A DNA stretch of 64,000 nucleotides from contig NC_064673.1 of NCBI RefSeq assembly GCF_023278565.1, positions 2,790,001 through 2,854,000 of the forward strand, read 5' to 3'. Under the pieces are notes generated by a model. The model did not search any database. It worked only from the letters and a program-made list of their open reading frames with translations, and was not told where the DNA came from. This stretch comes from Colletotrichum lupini (taxonomy: Eukaryota; Ascomycota; Sordariomycetes; Glomerellales; Glomerellaceae). The position numbers and the translations under genes are program-made. Below, in pieces: positions 35,252 through 47,800 of the stretch; within the stretch, counting starts at the first letter, position 1; every line of letters starts with the position of its first letter.

Positions 35252-36549
35252 TCTGATGCGCTGGTGATTAGAAAGAAAGAATCAGTGTGTGGTTTGTGGT
35301 TGCGTACGCAGTAGTCTGGTTCGGGGTTTCCGGATCGCGCAATTCGAGGCGGTCATTGAGAAGTGGGCAGAATTTTGGAGTATTTGACTTACGGCGGTTG
35401 CGTTTTTAGAATGCCATACCCGGATCGGTTGCCGCGACGCGGTGTTTGGCAGGTTTCCCACCGTTTGGTAGATCTTGAAGATGTTGATCAATTGGACCTC
35501 CACTTACATCGATCTGTGTGACGCAGAGGGACGCCAGGGCTTCCTATCAACTATGCTATCAGTTCCCATCATTATCGAGAACCCCTCGCCCCTCTCCCGG
35601 TCTTGCAGGTAAGATCCCGTCTTGGCCAGGTCGGGAGGCAGCACGTGGGGATGGACCCTTTCTTGCAAGTGCCCTTTGTCACGGGCATTACTAGCTCGGC
35701 GTAAGTTTTTTTCTCGCTACTCTTCCAGAAGAATTGTAGAAGATTTTCAGATGAACGACTCATGCGTTCGCCTCCCTGTTCGCAGATTGCAACCGGCGCT
35801 TCTAGCCACTCACAAGTCTAATGGGTGCTGAAATGAGTGGAATCAGGCCCGCCACATACCGCGCTACCGCGCTTTGTACCTCCGTACCGCCGGCGCAAAT
35901 TGGATGGGGCCCACAGCACCCCGTCCTCCGCGACCCCGGACCCGCCCGCCTCGGCCAACTTGGGAAGAATTTTTACGTACCTGGAATTGCCATCGCTCCA
36001 TTTCTCAAAGCTTTTCTGCGAGACCGGAGATGGGATAGCTTCTGAAGCTTCGTGTCTATGCTTGTTGATGCGTTGTGTCAAATGCGACACGTTTGAAGTG
36101 CCATCAAGACCCTCACAGCATGTGGTCATCGTATCAACGTGGCAGAAGACTACATCCAGACCGAAAGCAGACCGAGGTGAAGAGGTGAAGCGCGGCCAAG
36201 CTCGGTGAGAGCGCCCAGCTTCACGATCTGCTGCAAGCTCTCATCTTCGCCCCTCATGCCCCCACACTACCCAGGAACGCCCCGCGAACTAGCCCGATGA
36301 TGCCATTGTCTAGTGCCCAGTCCTCCGGTCTCGCCCTAGGGATGCGAAAAAAATCTTGCAGATGGGATTGACTCCCGCTAGGTATTTCATATAATCTGGA
36401 TCTGGGCCCCTCCACGTCTACGAGTCCGTTCCCTCTGGACAACCTTTCGACTGTTCATTCCTTCAAGTTTCGAACAAACATAGGCATTTAGCCCCAACGG
36501 AACAATCGCCGGCTTCAGTCACTGTCCTTGAGAAACAGGATATTCAGCC
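35252..36549. other. Intergenic, upstream of the second amino acid permease
   Basis: 1.3 kb without a recognised gene. Frames at 35821-36208 are short and overlap each other. The right part is the promoter of the permease. Confidence 0.55.
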
Positions 36550-38458
36550 ATGACGGCGTACGATTCCTCCCGGCCCCGGTCCATCGGGCCCGCCGCCGAC
36601 GACGATGTGGTCCGCGACATTGAGAAGTCTGGTGCCGAGGACCACCACGACCACCACGACGACAAGGCCGCCATCCTGGAGCCCCAGCTCAACGTCGGCG
36701 GCCACGGTCGCACCCAGCGCCGTCTTCGCGACTACCAGGTCACCATGATTGGTTTCTGCAGTGGTATCGGAACTGGTCTCTTCATCGGAACGGGCTCGGC
36801 CTACGCCAAGGCCGGCCCGGCTGGTCTTCTGCTCGCCTACATCATCGTCGGTGCCGTTTTGTGGTGTGTGATGCAGAGTATTGGAGAACTTGCGACGCTG
36901 GTACGTGACAAAAGCAGACGCTCTCTCACAGTCATGACGCGTAACGGCGAATTGACTCTTGATTACAGATTCCCACCGCCGGTTCATTCCCTCACTGGGC
37001 AACCCGCTTCATCGACCCGGCCGTCGGCTTCTCCCTCGCAATCTCCTACGGCTACTGCTACACAATCTCCATCGGCGCAGAAGCCTCGGCGGCTGCGATT
37101 CTGGTATCGTACTGGACAGACATAACGCCCGCGGTCGTCATCACGATATCCCTCGCCCTTATCCTCTTCTGTAATCTGCTCAGCGTGCGCTGGTACGGCG
37201 AGACCGAGGTCGTGGGCGGCTCCATCAAGGTCCTCTGCTTCATCGGCCTAGTCTTCACCTCCATCATCATTACCGCCGGCGGAGGTCCCAACCACGAGGC
37301 CATTGGCTTCCGGTACTGGAATAACCCAGGTGCCTGGGTTGATTACAACGGCATCACCGGTTCGACTGGTCACTTCCTGGGCTTCCTCGCTGCTTTTGTG
37401 AACGCGTCCTTCTCCTTCATTGGTGTATGTTATCCCCTGCCGCAGTCTCTCTCTTTTCCCCCTCAAGAGAAGAGAGTCAGAGAAGCTAGAAGATTCGCGA
37501 ACAAAAACTGACACCAAAAACAGGTCGAGACAGTCGTCATCAGCGCCGCAGAATCAATCAACCCCCACAAAGCCATCCCCAACGCCGCCCGCCGCGTAAC
37601 ATGGCGCATCGGCTTCTTCTACGTCCTCGGCGCCCTTCTCATCTCCCTGATCGTCGACCCCCGCGAAGAAGGCCTCGTCTCCGACTCGGGCAACGCAAAC
37701 TCCTCCCCCTGGGTCATCGCCATCCGCCAGGCCGGCATCAACATCCTCCCCTCCATCGTCAACGCCTGCATCCTCGTCAGCGCCTGGAGCGCGGGTAACT
37801 CGTACTGCTGGGTCGGCTCCCGCATGATCGTCGCCATGACGACGGACCGCCAGCTGCCGCAGTTCTTCGGCCGCACGACCAAGCACGGCGTGCCGTACGT
37901 TGCTGTTATCACCGCGTGGTTGTTTGGCCCGTTGGCGTATCTCAGTCTCGGCTCCGGCGGTGCCGCTGATGCGTTCAACTGGTTGCTGAGTTTGAGTACC
38001 GTTGCTGGGTTGATCGCGTGGGCCACGCTTTGCTTCTGCTACATCCGCTTCCACAAGGCGATGAAGGTGCAAGGTGTCAGCCGTGATACTTTGCCCTGGA
38101 AGGCACCTTTCCAGCCGTTCGCTGCCTGGTTCGGCTTCATTGGATCGACCATTATCGTCTTCGTAGCTGGCTTCTCCGTTTTCCTTGCTGGTAACTGGTC
38201 GACCTCGGACTTTATCTCATCGTATATCGGCATCCCCATCTTCATCGTGCCCATCATCGTGTGGAAGATTGTTCATAAGACCAAGGTATGTTTTCCTCTT
38301 CGTTCACACAAGTTGAAGCGCAGTCCACTGACTATGCTTAGTTCGTCCGCGCTCACGAGATCGATCTCTGGTCTGGCCGTCTTCACGAGTCAGAGTGGGC
38401 CCCAGAGAAGGCCAAGCCGACGACATTTGGCGGGAAGGTCAAGGATTGGTTCTCATGA
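36550..38458 (+). CDS. Amino acid permease, YAT family (APC superfamily)
   Basis: 561 aa, twelve-helix proton/amino-acid symporter of the plasma membrane. Four exons: 36550-36900, 36969-37424, 37524-38285 and 38342-38458; introns of 68, 99 and 56 nt are all phase 0. Helix 1 reads G-F-C-S-G-I-G-T-G-L-F-I-G-T-G, followed later by Y-G-E-T-E-V-V-G-G-S-I-K, N-A-S-F-S-F-I-G-V-E-T-V, S-A-W-S-A-G-N-S-Y-C-W-V-G-S-R and L-P-W-K-A-P-F-Q-P-F. The N-terminal tail carries a His/Asp-rich stretch (H-H-D-H-H-D-D, residues 32-38). The C-terminus F-V-R-A-H-E-I-D-L-W-S-G-R is typical. Compared with the permease at 14571-16325 it shares the fold and several motifs, but the intron positions differ, which suggests old divergence. 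Substrate not assignable. Confidence 0.93.
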
Positions 38459-40946
38459 TCGACACAGACATTGGAGTCGGGTGTACCTCCACGTTGCCGC
38501 CATTCGCGCGCCTGAAGATGGAGGTTGTGTAGCATTAGTCTTAAAAATGGAACCACGGAAACGTTTCCGAAGACTCAAAACATCAATCTCCCCGTGTGTG
38601 TGAAATTGATCAAGCCAGACAAGCTAGTAGATACGTTACCATTTTGGCCAGGGGAGACCTGACATTCTGTCATCAAAGCCATGCAGGAAGCAGTTTGAAT
38701 CGCAATCAAGCTACCTATGGCCCAGTGACCCAAATCACAAGGGATAAGTCTTCCACGAGCTTTTCTCCGTGGGCAAGTTAGCTATCCTGCCACGAAATGA
38801 GGTTATCATCGGACCTAAGCTATCTTCTGCTAGGAGATGATGATGGAAGATCTCTCTTGATGCTATGGGGAGCAAGCAGTCCGCAGCGGGTGTGCAAGTA
38901 AGTATGCGTCTGTTTCCTTGTAGACCTTCCAGTCAGGCATCACAAGGAGGGGCTCTTCTTACGTCTCATACGAGGCCTCCTCTATCAACACTAGCCACGA
39001 CCGTCGCACGCTGGTGTCTGCAGGGCAGTTGTTTATCTGACTGAACCCAACGCCCTCCATCGGGTGATTCCACATCGTTTTCCATCTCGGAAGGTCGGGC
39101 CCGGTACAAGAACGTCATTCCAAAGTTGCCCAACCCCTGTCAGCCCATCCAAGAAGGGCGAGAGGAGAGCTCAAGTCGTTGAAATGAGCTAGCCTGAACT
39201 TTGACCGACGTCAAGGCAAAGATGTCCAGATTTTCGATAAGCTGACCACCAGACTACACAGTACATGAGGTAGTCTCGAGCAGTCGATCCCACCCTCCTC
39301 CCCGTTATCGCTGCCCTGGCGGGTTTCGAACCCCAGGTTTCCGGCGGTCATGACCAAGATCGTTGCCAATTTTGACTTTGCTTGACTAAGTGCAGTCTCG
39401 CTCAAACGACTTGCGTAGTTGGCCCTCGTCGGGTCCCTCCTGCACGTAGGTGTATCCACCATACGCGATGTTGGTCAGCCGGGAAGTGAGGCTTGTCAGC
39501 CGTACGTCGGTAAAGTGTGTAGTCAGACGTCACACCATACACCGCACATCCACACACACCTTACGGACACGCATATCCCGTACGCCTACATAAATGACCT
39601 CGTAGTACACACACAGCCCTTATCCCCCGCGTTTTTTCGTGTTCACGTACCGATAACGGAGTCGCCGCTGTACTGCGCCGCAATCCGCCCATGCATCTGC
39701 ATTCCACGATGTGTTTACGACATGGGGTTTCAGCTACATAGGGGTTTGGCTTGATAGTGGTTGAAAGGGCAATGGACTAAGACTTCGGGGCTCATGGTTT
39801 CCAAACGGGGCGGCAACGGTGCCCGTTGTTCCGGACCAAGCTTACATACACGTGAAGTTCAAAGTCGTCGTCAATATCGTGCTAGTGTGATTGTAGCAAT
39901 AAGCGCATTCGAGCGACCGACACCAAAAGCATGCATAAGAGAGCCACGACACACTTGCTCACCCACTGTATCGTACACACGAGAATCCAAAACAAGGCCA
40001 GGAAATGATGTTATCAAGATGAATGGATCAGTTCGCTCTATGGCTATTCTACGAGAAAGCTGCAAAAGCTGCAAAAGTCTTGTCGACTCTTCGGTTGAGT
40101 TTCGAGAGTCTCGTGGGCCGGAAGGGCTTGGCGTAAGCAGGCCCGTAGGACGGCAGATCGGCTGGCTCAAAGAGGTTTGGTCTCCTCCTGCACGAGTCTC
40201 GGCCGTTCCGGTACAACGCACTTTTGCGCTGTTGCTGATTTGCTTTTTTGGCCCGTACATTAAACCCCCCTCTCCCCTGCTAGAGCTTATTATCGTTCCG
40301 GTTGTGCTGTGGTGGGAGTGGCTTTTTGACTAGCCTTACCACGCATGGTGGGATTGCAAGGGGTTTCGCGGTTTCGAAGAGACCCTGGCTCGCCATGTTG
40401 GTCCTGATTCTTGAGATTCTAAGGAACTTTGTGATCAAGGCCAAGGAAGCTCTGCATTGGAAGTGTTGGATGTGTTACCCGATCCTATTACCTGGGCTGC
40501 ATTCATATATGTGTGTCTACCTGTCAGGCGTCTTTGGATCGCTATTGATTGGGATGCTGGGTGGGTATGATCTGCCAGGCGAGGTTGGAAGATTATCCTC
40601 ATCGAGCGACTGGCAGCCGTTGAGATAGGTATCCGTCTTCAATCGATAGTCGCCTGTAGATCAGTCGCCAAGGTCCCGGATGCTCAGGGTACAGTAGGTC
40701 TGGTGTCGCACAAGAACTCTGCGAACGGCGTCGCCAAGATCGCGAATGCGTGGCAGGCCAGGCAGGGTCCCTAGAGCGCTCTTGTTTTTGCGAGAAAGTC
40801 CCGCTGGCGAACCTTATGAGTGGCTGAGACGTATGTATTGACATCGGCTTATTTCTTTGGAATCAATAACGAGACTCTCTTTCTAACCAATCTTCTTCGG
40901 CCATAAAGTACATGCTCATGACTAGCAAGGCAGAAGGGTATCATGA
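38459..40946. other. Gene-poor intergenic region
   Basis: 2.5 kb. The longest frame (39761-40333, plus, 190 codons) has mixed composition and no motif. A tRNA T-arm-like string at about 39321-39340 does not fold into a full tRNA. A minus-strand stretch near 40670-40760 has short coding-like text (R-I-R-D-L-G-D-A-V-R-R-V-L-V), perhaps another relic. Confidence 0.5.
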
Positions 40947-41396
40947 GCCTCCGTCACCTCGACTCATCTATGTCTTTCTGAAACGTCTATTGGTAATGTC
41001 GATGACAACGCTGCCTAGCATGGTACGAATAATGAAGGCGTAGCAGACACCTCACATGATGAGAGTTATGATGCGATCTCGAGATTGGTTCGCAACGACG
41101 GTATCTTCTCCTGGACTCCTGCATTAGAGACGCTGCACCGCCTGCAGCGGACATCATAGAGTCCGCTCTTTAGGGCTGAGCGTGAATCATCGTGGCACAT
41201 CGACATAGACTTCTCCAGAGGCCTCACCGTCGTCATCGACCACCCAAGATCGCGGTAGACTCGCCATCAAATCTTTGGCTCCAACGCAGGGAGGGTCTGG
41301 CGTACAGACCACACCTCTATGCTGACAGGCGGACCAGTGAGAGAGTCCACGACTGATCCTCAGAGACACACGTCCCCTAGGCAGACACACGCTTGA
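40947..41396 (+). pseudogene. Relic coding sequence broken by three in-frame TAG codons
   Basis: One plus-strand frame of 150 codons reads like protein and is interrupted only by TAG at 41016-41018, 41157-41159 and 41256-41258, then ends at TGA 41394-41396. Readable pieces include E-S-Y-D-A-I-S-R-L-V-R-N-D-G-I-F-S-W, A-L-E-T-L-H-R-L-Q-R and D-I-D-F-S-R-G-L-T-V-V-I-D. Each TAG could come from a CAG (Gln) codon by one C-to-T change at CpA, the RIP target. No family recognised. Either a RIP-damaged gene fragment or a chance frame; its protein-like composition favours the first. Confidence 0.4.
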
Positions 41397-41998
41397 TATG
41401 CAGGTTGCATACGATGTCTCTTCCCCCCCGGTCCAGTCCTCGCACTTCTCGGACGACGTTGGACAGGCACGTCAGTAGGACCTCGGACTAAGTGGGTATG
41501 TTTGAATTAGGCAGGGCGGGTAAGGCTGGCAGTTGGCTTCTGGACGGGATCCCGGGTGTGTCCCGTGTGCCAGTAACTCGGCTGTGGTGACCCCCCTTTC
41601 CCACCCTTGGTGGTCCCTTTGCTATCCCCTGGCGTCAGAAGTAGCGCCGGCTGCACCCAATCCAATGTCTCTGATCGTGCCGCCTTAACGGGCGCTTCTC
41701 TTGTTTGGGAATCTGACTCCGAGAAGGCTGATCAAATCGAAAGACGCGAAGGAATGGGTTTGGTGGTGGTGGGCAAGTCCTTGTGGTACATGGAAGAGGG
41801 ACAATATTCAACCTTGTTGTAATATGTGTTGGGGGCCATTTCCGGCCCCCAAACTTCTTCTTTTCCCTTGGAAAATTGTTGTTAATAGTATGGAATTCAC
41901 TCTTAAAGACGGGAGTTTCGCCCTACCAAAATCAAATTTCCAAGATTCGCAAATCTCTTCTTCTCTATTCTCGAAAAGTAGGAACAAAACGAACCACA
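41397..41998. promoter_or_regulatory. Upstream region of the Zn2Cys6 regulator
   Basis: 0.6 kb before the regulator ATG. No gene recognised and no specific site identified. Confidence 0.4.
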
Positions 41999-44337
41999 AT
42001 GACTTCGTCTGCGTGCACCTACGGCGGAACCCAAATCAACTTCCTGATGCCCCGGACACCTGGTGTGGCATGGACCGAACCAGCGGGCCACCCAACGGCC
42101 CCCAAGTATGATCCCACCCCCATCCCGACATGCAGGGCGGCGAACACACAGATCTGGTTGGTGGCAAACGAGAGAGGACAGGACCTCGGGCGCTGACATT
42201 TTTTGATTTTCTGATTTGTAGCAGGAATGGAGGCAACAATGACAGGCCGCAGATTCTCACGTTTGCTTTACAGAAAAGGCCACGGGCGACTCGGGCGAGT
42301 GCCAACAAGGTCCGGACGGGATGCATTACTTGTAAGCCGGTGTCACCATGGTCCATATTTTGAGAGTTCTCTTCTATGTTTAAATAGTAGCTAATCAGAA
42401 TAACTTCACAGGCAAGTGAGTATTCCTCCTCGGAGTGAGAGTGAGAAAAAAAAGAGCAGGAATAGCTTCTCACGCTTTGTGGTCCCAGGCGCCGACACGT
42501 AAAGTGCGATGAAGTGAAGCCCTCATGCAAGCGATGCGTGAAATGGCAAGGGTTCTGTGAAGGATACGACTCTCCCAATAGCTCTTCGGCCTCACCCCCT
42601 AGCTCAGACGACGTAGACAACACCAACAAGGCAGCATCATCATCATCATCATCATCGTCGTCGTCGTCGTCGTCGTCCGTCGCTCGCGTCTCCAAGAAGA
42701 AGCCGCTCGTCGCAAACGCCCGCCCCAGATCGCAATCTCAACTAATCGACATCAGCCTCCCACTCGAACCCACAGAGAACCTCTTCGTCAACGTCTTTGA
42801 ATGCCAATACTTTGACTACTGGCTCTCCCGCCGCTACCGCCTCGGCGGCGGCTTCTTCGACGAGCAGCTATGGGCCGAGACCATCCCGCAGATGAGCCAC
42901 CAGCACGCCTCGGTCCGGTACGCCGCCATGGCCGTCGGCGGCATCGGCAAAGCCCTCCACCACAGCCTGAAGCCGACCACGCCCGCCCAGCTCGGCGCAA
43001 ACGGGCCCCACTACGGCCTCGCCCTCTCGTACTACGGCCGCGCCATCCGCGAGGTCCACAAGGCCGTCGCCGCGCCCCGCGACGAGACCAACAGCAGCAG
43101 CAGCCTCCGGGCCGCCATCGTCTGCTGCCTGCTCTTTGTCTGCTTCGAGGTGCTCCACGGCGATCGTAAGGCGGCGTTTGCGCTCATCAATAGCGGGCAG
43201 ACGATGATGGATGAGCTGCTGCGCCGGTGCGAGGAGGATAAGAGCCGGGATAAGAGCATTATTGGCGCCGAGGCCGTCGAGACGGAGGCGCTGCATGTGT
43301 TTCAGCGGCTTATCCAGCAGTCTTGGTCTTGCGGTGTGCTTCGAAGGCGGGAGAGGCGCCCCGTGAAGGTAGAGGGCGATCTCGTCGCGGAAGAGAAGAA
43401 GGACTCGTACTCGTCTGAGTCGTGGTGCTGCCAAGGAGGACCGGGGAGGAAGAGCGCGATTCACAAGATGCCCGCCATCTTTAGTAGCCTCCAGGAAGCT
43501 CGTCGATGGTGGGATGTGACGCAGCACTACGTGACGCACTCCTCAGACATCGTCTGCCGCGTGACCCAGCTAGGGTTAAGCGAAGACTTCCTCTCCGAGT
43601 GCAACGAGCGCATCCGGAGACAACTAGAAGAGAGCGAGCGCTTAAAAACCGGGGCTGTCAGCAAATCATCCTCATACTCATCCTCATCCGCGGCTACGGG
43701 AGCCGAGGACACCGCCTCGCGCTGGCAAGACTTCAGAGACGCCCTAGCACGATGGGCAACCGGCTTCGCACCCCTCTGGACCGCCGCCCGCAGGACCAAG
43801 ACCTCGGACGAGAGATCCTACAGCCAAGCAGCGCACCTCCGCGCCCAGTACCTCACCCTCTCCAACTGCCTCGAGTCCCCCCTCGGCTGCAGCTACGAGC
43901 GCGTGGCCCGCCTCACCCCGCGCTTCCGCGAAGTCATCCAGCTCTCCGCCGGCCTGCTCGACTACCAAAAGCGCTCCTCCCTACCCGGCGAGATCTTCAC
44001 CATGGACATGGGTCCCACCTGGCCTCTGTTCCTCGCGGGGACGCGGTGCCGGGTGCCGGAGCTGCGCAACGAGGCGATCCGGCTGCTGCGGGAGAACCCG
44101 CGGCGCGACGGGCTGTGGGACAGCCGGTTTTTCTACGCGCTGATGATGAGGAACAAGATGTTGGAGATTTCGAACTCGAGGGAGGGCACGCCCGAGGAGC
44201 AGTGGTGGCGGCTGCAGCATCGGTCTGCGTGTGTTGACGAGCAGGGGGCGTTGATTGCCAAGGCGATGGATAAGAACCCTTTGACGGGGACGTGGGATCT
44301 GGGGGAGGATAACGTGAGGAGATTTCTGTTTGATTGA
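41999..44337 (+). CDS. Zn(II)2Cys6 fungal transcription factor with a 4-nt microexon
   Basis: 689 aa nuclear DNA-binding regulator. Exons: 41999-42105, 42222-42331, 42412-42415 and 42489-44337. The third exon is only four bases (GCAA); it supplies the second base pair of the Cys73 codon and the first two bases of the Lys74 codon. With it the cluster reads C70-x2-C73-x6-C80-x6-C87-x2-C90-x6-C97, a perfect Zn2Cys6 pattern, and the whole model is in frame. Both flanking introns (80 and 73 nt) have GTAAG/GTGAGT donors and CAG acceptors. After the cluster come a run of 14 Ser (residues 124-137, TCA/TCG microsatellite) and a long helical region with N-V-F-E-C-Q-Y-F-D-Y-W, like the fungal_trans_2 type effector domain. 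The target genes are unknown; the convergent CYP505 is the nearest neighbour. The 5' exon is the least certain part. Confidence 0.88.
42637..42678 (+). repeat. TCA/TCG trinucleotide microsatellite encoding poly-Ser
   Basis: About six TCA followed by seven TCG and one TCC codon, giving 14 consecutive Ser inside the Zn2Cys6 regulator, between the DNA-binding and effector regions. Such runs vary in length between strains. Confidence 0.85.
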
Positions 44338-44822
44338 AGAAAGATTGTTTCTTTAAAAGGGGGGAAGAGGCTGGTCTCGTACCCCTTCTTGCTGTATGGA
44401 TGATGGAGAAGGTGGACATGTTGGTTGACTCTTCGTCTGAGCCTTGACCTGTTGGAAGGTTAGTTTCTGAACTTCAGACTGGCATTGGAAAGATTTGTTA
44501 GACAGACATGTCTTCAGATTGCTGAATCTTGGGTGGCCATTGTCATGTAAATACTCAGGCTAGATTGGATCCGTTCATGCCTGATAACTACCAGTAATGA
44601 GTATGTACCCAAAGACTTGTATCCTCACAAGGAACCATCACGAGATAACGGGCAATGATAAAACCCCCAATTATTGGCCCGTGCAGTAATGAGACATGCC
44701 TGCTTGTTCTAACGTTTAAACGTAAATGTGATTTCAAACACTCAGAGGGGAGTGGTATCCTAAACTCAACACAAACCCCTTCCAGCCCATCAAATCAAGT
44801 CCCTACCCATCAAGGAACCCCT
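44338..44822. other. Convergent intergenic region (Zn2Cys6 regulator / CYP505)
   Basis: 485 bp between two facing 3' ends; it must hold both terminators. No gene seen. Confidence 0.55.
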
Positions 44823-47800
44823 TTAGTCAAATACATCCGTAGCATACCTCTCATTCCGAATCCCCTCAAACCACTTCTTCGCCCCTTCATAATCCAAATC
44901 CCTCAACTCAGCAAGTCCCTCACCCTTGCCCTCCTTCGCAGACTCCAGAATGACCCTCACGCAAGCCTCCTCAACCGCCTTCCCCACACTCCTCGTCCCG
45001 CACACAAACAGCTTGGCCCCGCGAGCCCACAGCTCCGATACATCCTTCTTGTCGCGGTACATTCTGTCCTGCACATACCGACAACCTCCACCCTGTCCTT
45101 CCCCTTCCCCTTGCGAAGTAGCGCGAGAATACGCCCTCCGAACAGAAACAGCACCCATCTTCTCCCAGGCATCGAACTCCTCGCGGTACAAATCATCTGC
45201 GCCCGGTCTTCGGCATCCGTAGAACAGCAAAGCAGGCGCAAGCGTCCGTCCCGCAGCCAGCATCGCCGCGCGCTCTTGTACGAAACCGCGGAAGGGTGCG
45301 ATGCCGGACCCAGCGGCGACGAGAATCAGCGGGGTGTTTTCCGGGTCGCGAGGCAGGTGGAATGCGGCATGTGAGGGCCGGACGGCGACATGCAGCTTGT
45401 CGCCCTTCTTGAGAGCGGCGAGGTAGCTTGTTGCTACGCCGACGTGGCGGCCTTGGCCCGATAAGGATGGCGAGTCGAGGACGGAGTAGGTTAAAGTTGC
45501 TTGAGAGGGGTTGCGGAGTGGAGAGGAAGAAATTGAGCTGAAGGGATCAAGAAGTTAGCTGATATGTGTTTCGGAAGAGAGAAGCAGAGAGAACATACTA
45601 TTGGCGAACACGCATGGGAGGGAGCATGGCGAGAAACGCGCCGATAGGCAGCGCGATGGACGGGAATCTCTCCAGGAGATCTAGGACGGTAACCCGCTTT
45701 TGGGTGATTTCCTCTTGATACTCATCGCCGGCGAGCTGCTCCAGCTTCTTGATGGTGTCATCATCTTGGGTCGCTTCCATCAGAGACAGAATATTCCGCT
45801 TCGTCGCTGGCTGCGCGAGCTCTACATACGCGCTGAGAATATTCAAGGCAGAAATCGTCTGGTTGACTGGCAAGGCAGTCCTCTTATCGCCAGAGATGGT
45901 GAGGCACGCATCCCACGCTAGCTGGAACCTCCTAAATACTCTCTCGACATTGCTGCGTGGGTTCAAGGGCAACACCGCGAGATAGTCTCCCGACCTGTAC
46001 GTCATATTTGACGGGAGCTGGATATCCATGTGTCTCTTCTCGGGTTCACCAGGCGAAGTCAGCATCTTCTCCTCCATAACGACAGCCTCCTGGACATCGG
46101 ACCGCAGCGTAGATGTGCGCGGGTTGGAGATCTGCACGGCGAGGCCGGATTGCAAGCCACTGCCGTCCTGTGCCTCGTTCACTTCGTACTTTTCAGCAAG
46201 AGCCGGCCACAGGATTTCGTCTTCCCAGACTTCAAAGTCGGAAAACATGTCTCGCTCGGCTGCGTCGGTAAGACCCATGGGAACGAGCCTGCTGCCTCCA
46301 TGCTCCTCCATGGTGGTATCAACCAGATGTGGGATGCGGTGGAAGGTTTGCACCCAGTCATGGTGACCACAGCCAAAGACGGCATAGGGGACATCCTGCA
46401 GCTCCTGGTCCTTCAGGCTCTCGAGCCAGGCGACGAAATGGGCTGCGTTATCTGGTGGCTGGCCTTCGTATGAAGCAGTGATGATGACCACGGGCTGATT
46501 TTTGACGAGATTTTCGCGGGCGGTATCAAGAGGCTCGACGACCGTGGCATCGAATCCGTGGGAACTCGCGTCGGTCGCAAGGCGCTGGGCAAGGGCCTCA
46601 CAGGTGCCACTGTTGGAGCCATAGTAGATGCTAATGGGTCTCCCGCTTCGTTCGGAGGCCTTGTTTCCGTTGGTCTGTTCACCGTTCGCCCGAGCTGATG
46701 GCGAGGGCCGATGAGCCAGCTTGGTCTTAATCGGTCCCCTACCCGCGAGTTTGTGCTCTAGCTCTGTAGGACTCATGCCGTGCCGCAGAGTCGCGCGCAT
46801 ATAGAAATCTTTTGGCTTGATTGTTAGGGACTCGGAGATCTTGAGCTGGTAATTCGGGTCATCCATGGTAAAATTGAAGTTTTGCAGCAGCATGGCTGTG
46901 GCGAGCAGAGCCTCTTGCCAGGCGAATGGTCGGCCGATACAAGCGCGCATACCGTTGCCAAAGGGTTTCCACGAGTTTGGGAATTCCTTCTGGGTTCGCT
47001 CAAAGTTTTCGTCCAGCATTCTCTCGGGCTTGAACTCGCCGGCATCGTCGCCGTAGACGATTGGGTCAAGTTGGGATTTGCCGAGCAGGCAGGCAATGGA
47101 TTCGCCCTTCTTGACTGGGTATTTGCCGCCGATGAGGGTGTCTTCCTTAGCTTCAACGGCAAAAGCCGGGATCGTGGCGCAAAGACGGAGAGTCTCGCGG
47201 AGAACCTAGCAGGTCGGAATGTCAGTGTGATTGTCTTAAAGGATCGTGTATAGAGCCGTCGAGACTTACGGCATTTAAATAAGGCAGCTTTGAAAGGTGG
47301 TCTATCGTGATAGGGGCTTGCCCAATGACATCGTCAACTTCCTGCTGGGCTTTTCGGTATGCCGCTGGTTGGCGCAGAAGCTCGAAGAATGCAAAAGACA
47401 GCATGCCGGAGGTTGTCTCATGGCCAGCAATAAGAAACGTAATCAGGTTATCAATGATGCTAGCATCGGTCATCTTCTGGCCCGTCTTAGGGTCCACGCC
47501 GTTCAGCATCGCAGACAACAGGTCCTTTCTATCCGATGGGTTTGCCTTGCGTGATTCAAGAACTTCTCTGGCCGTTTTACGTAACAGCTCAATGTCGGCA
47601 AAGAACTTTTGCTCCGTGCTCCGGAAGAAGTAGTTGGCAAAGGCTGGTCTCTTGTCCCTGTTGCCGCATTCTGTGAGAGCGTCGCCCATGGCGTTGATGA
47701 AGGGGTGGAGTTCCTCGCGGTAGTACGAGTTGAAGCGGAAGTCCATTGAGCAGAGCGCAATTGTGTCGAGGGTCAGCCGAGTGAAGTCGTCAGTGACCCG

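Noticed and set aside
19000..38458. Secondary-metabolite gene cluster (GMC oxidase, reductase, P450, transporters)
   Set aside because: No polyketide synthase, peptide synthetase, terpene synthase or prenyltransferase backbone gene is present, and gaps with unrelated genes separate the candidates.
39310..39375. tRNA-like T-arm (GGGTTTCGAACCCC)
   Set aside because: The T stem pairs over only three bases and no matching acceptor or anticodon arm could be drawn on either strand.
39761..40333. 190-codon plus-strand frame
   Set aside because: Mixed composition, no motifs, overlapped by another open frame on the minus strand.
42036..42695. 219-codon minus-strand frame with poly-Asp
   Set aside because: The poly-Asp is the complement of the poly-Ser repeat of the Zn2Cys6 regulator; a shadow frame.
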